This document shows, piece by piece, positions 33,624-39,143 of a DNA stretch of 39,143 nt. Positions within the stretch are counted from its first letter, which is position 1; each line of letters opens with the position of its first letter. This DNA is from Paenibacillus validus NBRC 15382 (GTDB taxonomy: Bacteria > Bacillota > Bacilli > Paenibacillales > NBRC-103111). Under the pieces are notes generated by a model, which did not search any database, had not been told where the DNA came from, and was given only the letters and a program-made list of their open reading frames with translations. The translations under genes and the position numbers were made by a program. Where the stretch lies: contig NZ_BIMH01000043.1 of NCBI RefSeq assembly GCF_004000985.1, forward strand, positions 1 to 39,143. Reading direction: 5' to 3'.

Positions 33624-34578
33624 AGCTAAGAATAATCTCGATTTGAGTAAACCCGGATTCCAATGGCGCAATTATATTGTGTACATCGCATTCGTCGTTA
33701 TCTTCATTTTCTTTGGGATTACGCTGCAGGATTACGGCTTTCATACGAGCAATAACTTGATGAACATTGTCAGGTCGACGACAATGATCACCATCATGGC
33801 CGCGGCCATGACATTTGTGATGGCATCCGGCGAAATCGATTTATCTGTAGGTTCTACAGCCGCTTTCGCTGCTTTAATATCGGCACTTACGATGGATGCC
33901 GGTTTTGGCGTGATCGGCGCTTTTGCGGCAGGGGTTGTTGCAGGCGTGCTAATCGGGGCGATCAACGGATTTCTGGTTACGAAAGTGGCGATACCTTCCT
34001 TCCTAGTGACACTCGGTATGATGCAACTGGTTAGGGGCGTATCCATGTGGATGACCGACACCAAGCCAGTCATCATTCGCAATAAGACATTCATCAGCAT
34101 TTTTGGTTCGGGCAACCTAGGTCCCATCCCTTCCTTATTGATTTGGTCGGTCGTTATCTTGATCATCGGTCACATTGTTTTGAAGAGAATGCCCTTTGGA
34201 AGGAAGATTCTGGCCACCGGAGGTAATCGGTTGTCTGCCGAATATTCCGGGATAAACACCGGCCGCATTAAATTTACAGCTTTGCTAATTTCGGGAGCTG
34301 CTGCGGGCATCTCGGGTATGCTTTACAGCGGAATGATGCAGAGTGCGCGTTACAGCTTCGGGCAAGGGGATGAATTGAACGCTATCGCAGCTGTTATTAT
34401 CGGGGGTACCAGCCTTTTTGGAGGTACCGGATCCATAATCGGCACCGTCATCGGATCGCTGATGATCGGAACCATTAATAACGGGTTGATTATTATGGGT
34501 CTTCAAGTCAGCCAACAAATGATAGTCAGCGGCGCGATTATTATTCTGGCTGTGGCCTTCGGCAAGAAGATGAGGTAG
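33604..34578 (+). CDS. RbsC-type ABC permease (cassette B)
   Basis: A 324-residue multispanning permease paralogous to the one at 19894: MASGEIDLSVGSTAAFAAL, INGFLVTKVAIPSFLVTLGMM, GRKILATGGNRLSAEYSGI, VIIGGTSLFGGTGSIIGT. gaggagg (33587-33593) lies inside the ATPase gene. It completes the cassette B transporter. Confidence 0.94.
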   Translation: MQSKVFKAKNNLDLSKPGFQWRNYIVYIAFVVIFIFFGITLQDYGFHTSNNLMNIVRSTTMITIMAAAMTFVMASGEIDLSVGSTAAFAALISALTMDAGFGVIGAFAAGVVAGVLIGAINGFLVTKVAIPSFLVTLGMMQLVRGVSMWMTDTKPVIIRNKTFISIFGSGNLGPIPSLLIWSVVILIIGHIVLKRMPFGRKILATGGNRLSAEYSGINTGRIKFTALLISGAAAGISGMLYSGMMQSARYSFGQGDELNAIAAVIIGGTSLFGGTGSIIGTVIGSLMIGTINNGLIIMGLQVSQQMIVSGAIIILAVAFGKKMR

Positions 34579-34632
34579 GTCGGTTGCGTAGGATGGTTTG
34601 ATGCTGTCGCCGCATTCGAAGATGGACACTAC

Positions 34633-34664
34633 AATAAGCCAACCTTCCTACAGGATGGCTTATT
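34633..34664 (+). terminator. Probable terminator of cassette B
   Basis: aataagcca (34633-34641) pairs perfectly with tggcttatt (34656-34664); the loop is 14 bases and the T tail is short. Confidence 0.5.
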
Positions 34665-34751
34665 TGCAGTTGGCCAACCTTCCCAAGCTTTTCCTGAAGC
34701 GGAAAGAAACTTGCCGGAAATACAAGGACAGTATGCACAGGCCGGTCGTAC

Positions 34752-34791
34752 AAAAATAAAAGCTTGGGGCCGACGGATCGGCCCAAGCTTT
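34752..34791 (-). terminator. Terminator of the 5'-nucleotidase gene
   Basis: A stem of about 14 bp with one bulge (34759-34773 with 34778-34791). On the minus strand the right arm is followed by ttttattttt. It lies 20 bases beyond the 5'-nucleotidase stop. Confidence 0.85.
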
Positions 34792-34812
34792 GGGAGTTTG
34801 CTGTTAGAAATG

Positions 34813-36579
34813 TTACGGAAGAATGATTTGCTGGCCGGGGAAGATCAGGTTCGGGTTCTTCAATCGGTTCAGCTGTTGGAGCGTTTGCCAGGTCGTCTGA
34901 TACATGTTGGCGATCTTCCAGAGGGAGTCGCCCTTCTTCACGCTGTATACGGCCGCTTCTTGCTTGGCTGGAGCCGGTGCTGCCGGCTTCTCCTGGACAG
35001 GAGCCGACGCAGGGGCTGGTGTTTGCTGTACCCCCGGAGCCTTCACTTCGATGCGTCCTTCCGTCTTCGGAGCTACCTCGCCCTTCTTCTGCAGGTAGGA
35101 GATCAGCGATTCCTCCAGCGAGGAGAAGTCGCCTGCCAGCGGGTAATCCATGAACATCGTGTACTGGTCGCCGCCTGACGCCATAAAGTCGTTCGTCGCA
35201 AGCACGTACATGTTGTTCGGTTCGAGCGGCTGATCCTTTATAGTGACGGAGGTGACACGCTGGTTTTTCGGCTGGGACGGATCAATGGTGAACTTGATGC
35301 CTGCAACGTGCGGGAAGCCGCCTAGCGAATCCGGATAAGCCGAAACGCCGAGCTCAAGAGCAGCCTTGATATCGGAGCCCTTGACCTTCTTCGTTTGAAT
35401 ATAGTTGCCGAAAGGAAGCACGGTGATGACTTGGCCTTTCGTAATTTGGCCTGGCTCAATGGAGGCCCGGATGCCGCCGCCGTTCGTGATCGCTACGTCG
35501 GCCTTCGTCTCATCCAGCATTGCGTCTGCGATCAGGTTGCCGAGATTCGATTCGCCGACCCGGACGACCTCGCGGTCCCCGACGAGCTTCACCGCGGTAG
35601 AGCCGACGACCTTGGAAAGCTCTTGTTCCTGCTCCTTCTTAATGCCTGTTACGATATCCAGCACAGCCTTGTCGGAAACGGTTTTAGCCATTTCGGTATC
35701 GCTCTTCGTGATAAGCGAAGCCGTCTTGCCGGTCAGCTTGCCGTTCTCGAAGGTCAGCTCAACTTTGCCGAAGTTCTTGCTGTACTCGCCGGTCTGCGCG
35801 ATCAGCACATTCCCAACCATCATGCCCTTTTCCATCGTGGTGTGGCTGTGACCGTCGATAATGACATCAATGCCTGCCACTTGCTCGGCTACCTTAAGGC
35901 TGGTGTCAACGCTGGATTTGTCTACGCCCAGGTGTGCAACCGCCACGATGACGTCCGCCTTGTCCTTCAGCTCAGCTACCATCGCCTTCGCTTCCGCTAC
36001 AGGGTCGGCAAAGGTGATTCCCTCTACATTTTTCGGATGCGTCTTGTAGGCCGTCTCCGGTGTTGTAAGGCCGAAGAAGCCCACCTTCACGCCGCCTACT
36101 TCTTTCAGGTAGGTGGTGCCGAGAACGCGGCTGCCGTCCGCTTTTTTTACATTGGCTCCGAGGATCGGGAACTTGGCCGTCTTAGCCAGCTCCTGCAGCC
36201 TGGCATAGCCGTAATTGAAGTCATGATTGCCGGCGGCCATGACATCGTAGCCGATGGCGTTCATAATGTTTACGACGCTCTCTCCGCGAACGAGGTTGGC
36301 AATCGTTTGTCCATGGAACGTATCCCCTGCGTCAACGACAAGCGTGTTCGGGTTAGAGGCCTTAAATTCTTTGATCAAGGTGGCCATTTTGGCATAGCCG
36401 ATCCCTTCCTTGCTCTCCTCCACGCGCGCGTGCACGTCATTGGTGTGAAGGATCGTGATCTTTTTCGCACTTGTCCCTGCTGCCGGTCCGCTGTCTGCTG
36501 CAGCAGCCGTTGCCATCGACGCCATTAGAAGCGCCGGCACAAGCAGGCCGGCGACCCATCGCTTCTGACTCTGCTTCAC
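34813..36579 (-). CDS. Secreted 5'-nucleotidase family protein with C-terminal LysM
   Basis: About 588 residues. An N-terminal signal peptide (hydrophobic core LLVPALLMASMATAAAA) is followed by a calcineurin-like metallophosphatase domain (ILHTNDVHAR, DAGDTFHG, AAGNHDFNYG, DGHSHT) and a 5'-nucleotidase C-terminal domain (NGGGIRASIEPGQI, TNDFMASGGDQYTMF). A Pro/Ala linker leads to one LysM repeat (YSVKKGDSLWKIANMYQTTW to the end). It should hydrolyse extracellular nucleotides or related phosphoesters while bound to peptidoglycan. GTG 36579 is chosen: aggagg is 10 bases upstream, whereas the GTG at 36588 touches it. Confidence 0.93.
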   Translation of the reverse strand: MKQSQKRWVAGLLVPALLMASMATAAAADSGPAAGTSAKKITILHTNDVHARVEESKEGIGYAKMATLIKEFKASNPNTLVVDAGDTFHGQTIANLVRGESVVNIMNAIGYDVMAAGNHDFNYGYARLQELAKTAKFPILGANVKKADGSRVLGTTYLKEVGGVKVGFFGLTTPETAYKTHPKNVEGITFADPVAEAKAMVAELKDKADVIVAVAHLGVDKSSVDTSLKVAEQVAGIDVIIDGHSHTTMEKGMMVGNVLIAQTGEYSKNFGKVELTFENGKLTGKTASLITKSDTEMAKTVSDKAVLDIVTGIKKEQEQELSKVVGSTAVKLVGDREVVRVGESNLGNLIADAMLDETKADVAITNGGGIRASIEPGQITKGQVITVLPFGNYIQTKKVKGSDIKAALELGVSAYPDSLGGFPHVAGIKFTIDPSQPKNQRVTSVTIKDQPLEPNNMYVLATNDFMASGGDQYTMFMDYPLAGDFSSLEESLISYLQKKGEVAPKTEGRIEVKAPGVQQTPAPASAPVQEKPAAPAPAKQEAAVYSVKKGDSLWKIANMYQTTWQTLQQLNRLKNPNLIFPGQQIILP

Positions 36580-36622
36580 CTGAGCCACTCCTCCTCAACA
36601 AATAGTTTAGGTTGTCCTTCGC

Positions 36623-36631
36623 ATTGTAGCA
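36623..36631 (-). promoter_or_regulatory. Extended -10 promoter of the 5'-nucleotidase gene
   Basis: On the minus strand tgctacaat gives an extended -10 (TGn plus tacaat) about 44 bases before the GTG. Confidence 0.4.
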
Positions 36632-36955
36632 GAAGAGTATTAATGCAGTTTATTCCCGATGTTAAGTTTTGGTAAAAGCGGCGTTGCTGATACAGGTTCA
36701 ACTCTACGACACCTTCTACGGGAGCATCTTGCAGAACAAGGTCTGTTCTCGTAAAGCGGTTCACCGACCGCAGCGGCGCACGCCGGGGCTGAAGGTTAGC
36801 CATCCCGGCTCGATGTGCCCCGCCGATGGCTTCCATTGCTTTCCGTCCTCGTAATGGGTAATAAAAACAAGGTAATTGTCATACTTTGTATATTCATTAT
36901 GGGCTGTTAGTACTATAATAATGATAGTGGTATTAAGTGCCAGGGGAGATAGAAT
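36632..36955. other. Divergent intergenic region between nucleotidase and NERD-helicase genes
   Basis: Contains the divergent promoters. A GC-rich patch (about 36760-36850) encodes peptide-like but frame-broken stretches on the minus strand; no gene is supported. Confidence 0.4.
36914..36919 (+). promoter_or_regulatory. Candidate -10 box of the NERD-helicase gene
   Basis: A perfect tataat lies 37 bases before the ATG; no good -35 is seen (tattca at 36891-36896 has the right spacing). Confidence 0.35.
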
Positions 36956-38863
36956 ATGGCTTGCGCGGTTCCGGAAACGATCCCAAGAAGTGCAACGGCT
37001 GGAGAACGTATTTTGTTTGAAAGCCTTAGAGATCATTTGCCGAGTGATTATATTGTTTATTACGAACCTGAAATTCGGGGGAGAAGACCGGATTTTGTAA
37101 TCATAGGTCCTGACCTGGGGTTAGTGATCTTGGAGGTCAAGGATTATACCAAAGGTACGCTCTACCAAATCAATCATGATGAATGGACATTACGCAACAC
37201 TGCTGGTGAGTTCGTGAAGACGAAAAGCCCGCTCAAACAAGCAAGAGATAATGCACGCTTAATAACGGATCATCTGAAAAAAGACAAGAACCTCGTTCAA
37301 GGGATTGGCTCCCATCTAAAGTTTCCCTATGGATACGGTACTGTATTTACTCGTCTTAAACAAGAGGATTTTATCAATCATAACCTATATCAGGTAATAG
37401 AGCCTCAATTCGTGCTTTGCAGGGATGAGATCGATCCGGATGAGGATAGTTTTTCACCAGAAATACTAATGGATAAAATTCGAGGCATTTTTACGGTTTG
37501 GAATCGGAGGAAGGATTTGTTAACCAGCGAAGATATTCAAGCTATTCGATTCCATCTATTTCCTGAAGTGCGAATTAGCGCAGAGTTCAAGCCTCCTATA
37601 AACCATCAGGACCAGCTCTTGCTCTCCCTGTATAACATCAAAACCATGGATCTCCATCAAGAAAATATGGCGAAGCAGCTTTGTGATAAGCACCGACTTA
37701 TTCGAGGGGTAGCGGGAAGTGGCAAGACGCTTGTTTTAGCCAGTCGTGCTAAAATGTTAGCCAAAGCCCATCCGGATTGGAAGATTCTTGTGCTATGTTA
37801 CGGAATTCCGTTATCACGGAATTTAAAACAAATGATCCAGCGGATGATGAGGGAGCCGGAAGATTTATTTGATTTGCTGAACTCTTCCTCATCAGATCAT
37901 CATGCGAATACTCATGTAGAGGTATATAACTTTCATGAATGGCTGCGAAATAGCTTGAAAATGAAAGATAGCGATATACCAGCATTATTGGATAAAGTGA
38001 ATAAGAAGGAAGCGATCCTTCCCATCTACGATGCTGTAATGATTGATGAGGGGCAAGATTTTGAGGCAGACTGGCTCAAGCTGTTAAGCTGTTGTTTGAA
38101 CCCGGATACACAATCACTGCTCTTGGTTGAAGACCGAGCACAATCGATTTTTAAAAGAAAAACGAGCCTGGCCCAAGATATTGGTCTTGATTTTCGGGGA
38201 CGGTCCAAAATTCTCTCGATTAATTACCGAAATACGGCGCAAATTGTTCAGTTTGCCTGGGACTTTTATCAGGAGCATTCCCGGTTAAAGAATAAAGTTC
38301 AGGAAGCTTCCGTAGAAGGGGTGGAAATTATCCCTCCACAATCAACCAAGAGAAAAGGCCCGGAGCCGATGATCAAGAGCTTTCGCAATATTCAGGAGGA
38401 AATGAATTTTGTATCGAAGTCGATCACGTTTCTCCACCGGGAGAAAAATATACCGATACAAGACATGGCTATTTTGTATAGAGTTAAAAACAACCATCAC
38501 ACGTCTTACATCGATGAAATAAAAAATAGCTTGACTCAACACGAACTAGCCTATACATGGATCACTGAAAGTGCAGAATCGAAACGGAATTTTATTCGAG
38601 ATGAACATACCGTAAAGATTTCTACTATCGACAGTGCCAAAGGGCTTGATTTCCGAGTTGTGTTTATCATTAATGTGGAGAATATGCCATTCCCCCTTGA
38701 AGAAGTGGAAGAAAGGGAAGTCTCCCTATTCTATATAAGGATGACCCGAGCTTTGGAATGGTTGTTCCTAACTTACAGCGGTGAATCCAAGTTCACTAAA
38801 TATTTAGACAGCGTGGGTAAGCAGAGAAGCCAGCAGACATCATCCCAACTACAATCTGGATAA
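36956..38863 (+). CDS. NERD domain plus UvrD-like superfamily 1 helicase
   Basis: A 635-residue protein. Residues about 15-130 form a NERD (nuclease-related) domain: TAGERILFESLRDHLP, PEIRGRRPDFVIIGPDLGLVILEVKDY, with the D...E-x-K pattern of the PD-(D/E)XK fold. A superfamily 1 helicase follows: Walker A GVAGSGKT at about 251-258, Walker B MIDEGQDF, SINYRNTAQIV, STIDSAKGLDFRVVFI and YIRMTRALEWLFLTYSG. It is a cytosolic nuclease-helicase. A good ribosome site (aggggag) precedes the ATG. Such proteins occur as solitary genes and in phage-defence islands; nothing else defence-like lies next to it here. Confidence 0.9.
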   Translation: MACAVPETIPRSATAGERILFESLRDHLPSDYIVYYEPEIRGRRPDFVIIGPDLGLVILEVKDYTKGTLYQINHDEWTLRNTAGEFVKTKSPLKQARDNARLITDHLKKDKNLVQGIGSHLKFPYGYGTVFTRLKQEDFINHNLYQVIEPQFVLCRDEIDPDEDSFSPEILMDKIRGIFTVWNRRKDLLTSEDIQAIRFHLFPEVRISAEFKPPINHQDQLLLSLYNIKTMDLHQENMAKQLCDKHRLIRGVAGSGKTLVLASRAKMLAKAHPDWKILVLCYGIPLSRNLKQMIQRMMREPEDLFDLLNSSSSDHHANTHVEVYNFHEWLRNSLKMKDSDIPALLDKVNKKEAILPIYDAVMIDEGQDFEADWLKLLSCCLNPDTQSLLLVEDRAQSIFKRKTSLAQDIGLDFRGRSKILSINYRNTAQIVQFAWDFYQEHSRLKNKVQEASVEGVEIIPPQSTKRKGPEPMIKSFRNIQEEMNFVSKSITFLHREKNIPIQDMAILYRVKNNHHTSYIDEIKNSLTQHELAYTWITESAESKRNFIRDEHTVKISTIDSAKGLDFRVVFIINVENMPFPLEEVEEREVSLFYIRMTRALEWLFLTYSGESKFTKYLDSVGKQRSQQTSSQLQSG

Positions 38864-38879
38864 GACAGAATTCGAATGT

Positions 38880-38900
38880 AGCACCCTAGGGGTGCTTTTA
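38880..38900 (+). terminator. Terminator of the NERD-helicase gene
   Basis: gcaccc (38881-38886) pairs with gggtgc (38890-38895), extended by an A-T pair, followed by ttta. Confidence 0.7.
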
Positions 38901-38928
38901 TGGTAGGGGTTAAGATTGCGGGGTTAAG

Positions 38929-38957
38929 GGCCAGTTGCTGCACCAACTGGCCTCTTG
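38929..38957. terminator. Hairpin between convergent genes
   Basis: ggccagttg (38929-38937) pairs perfectly with caactggcc (38944-38952). It lies just past the stop of the minus-strand gene at the right edge; T runs are weak on both sides. Confidence 0.45.
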
Positions 38958-38960
38958 CAA

Positions 38961-39143
38961 TTAATTCAGCTTTTCAAATTCAAACGAGCAGGCAGGCTGA
39001 CCTGTGGATAGCATCGCAGGCCTCTCAAAATGAACGCCGTGCGGATTCCCCGGTTTCAGCAAATCACCCCAAATGTTATCCAGCCTGCAAAAGATCACGG
39101 TTAATTCCCCGGCATCATGTTCCCGGAAAAAATTATGGTAGAA
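38961..39143 (-). CDS. 3' end of an unidentified minus-strand gene
   Basis: The minus strand is open from the window edge (39143) to a TAA at 38961-38963, giving 60 residues that include DAGELTVIFCRLDNIWGDLL, then PGNPHGVHFERPAML and a final GQPACSFEFEKLN. The composition is protein-like, and a hairpin follows the stop. The ending faintly resembles the C-terminus of L-2-amino-thiazoline-4-carboxylate-hydrolase-like proteins, but the match is too short to rely on. Confidence 0.6.
   Translation of the reverse strand, partial: FYHNFFREHDAGELTVIFCRLDNIWGDLLKPGNPHGVHFERPAMLSTGQPACSFEFEKLN

Noticed and set aside
35395..36528. A 377-residue frame antisense to the 5'-nucleotidase
   Set aside because: Shadow frame in a GC-rich gene; the minus strand holds all metallophosphatase motifs.
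36761..37036. Minus-strand peptide-like stretch (ITHYEDGKQWKPSAG) before the NERD-helicase gene
   Set aside because: It is protein-like for about 35 residues but needs frame changes to continue and partly overlaps the NERD-helicase start; evidence is insufficient to call a gene.
1..39143. CRISPR arrays, tRNA or rRNA genes
   Set aside because: No regularly spaced direct repeats, cloverleaf-like segments or conserved rRNA stretches were seen on reading the window.

Overview
The window looks like chromosomal DNA of a Paenibacillus-type member of the Bacillota. The reasons are a surface protein with three SLH domains, a desaturase-desK-desR thermosensing operon, two YesM/YesN sensor pairs with AraC-type outputs, lipobox-bearing binding proteins, strong aggagg ribosome sites and U-tailed terminators. 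This assignment is an inference from gene content; no rRNA or tRNA gene is present.

Layout. (1) 1-8756 is a surface-glycan neighbourhood: a left-truncated FN3/SLH protein, a WbqC-like protein, an IS110-family element, an NAD-dependent epimerase, a frameshifted GNAT gene, then on the minus strand a PIG-L deacetylase and a DUF4855-type protein, and on the plus strand the C-terminal stump of a glycosyltransferase. The block is visibly damaged. (2) 8886-12481 is a stress and membrane block: an Hsp20 gene, then des-desK-desR behind a palindromic DesR-like site. (3) 12790-15803 holds an iron-type alcohol dehydrogenase, a scrap yard of aromatic-acid genes (UbiD N-terminus, antisense gentisate-dioxygenase-like piece, membrane-protein piece), an intact ubiX and a small alpha/beta-barrel protein. 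(4) 16115-34578 is the centrepiece: two diverged copies of a cassette made of an epoxide-hydrolase-like alpha/beta hydrolase, a lipoprotein binding protein, an RbsA-type double ATPase and an RbsC-type permease. The cassettes flank two YesM/YesN sensor systems, one of which also has its own sugar-binding-like lipoprotein overlapping the kinase gene. (5) 34813-39143 holds a secreted LysM-bearing 5'-nucleotidase (minus), a NERD-helicase protein (plus) and the 3' end of a minus-strand gene running off the right edge.

How the genes may work together. In region 4 each permease start overlaps the ATPase end by 20 bases, and strong hairpins separate several cistrons. The likely logic is detection of an external small molecule by the lipoprotein-YesM-YesN chain, import by the RbsABC-like transporters, and hydrolysis by the linked alpha/beta hydrolases. 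The substrate cannot be read from the sequence. The two cassettes appear to be an old duplication that kept gene order. The IS110 element carries, downstream of its transposase, a structured-looking region with a near-duplicated 16-base block, which is the expected place for a bridge/seek RNA in IS1111-like relatives.
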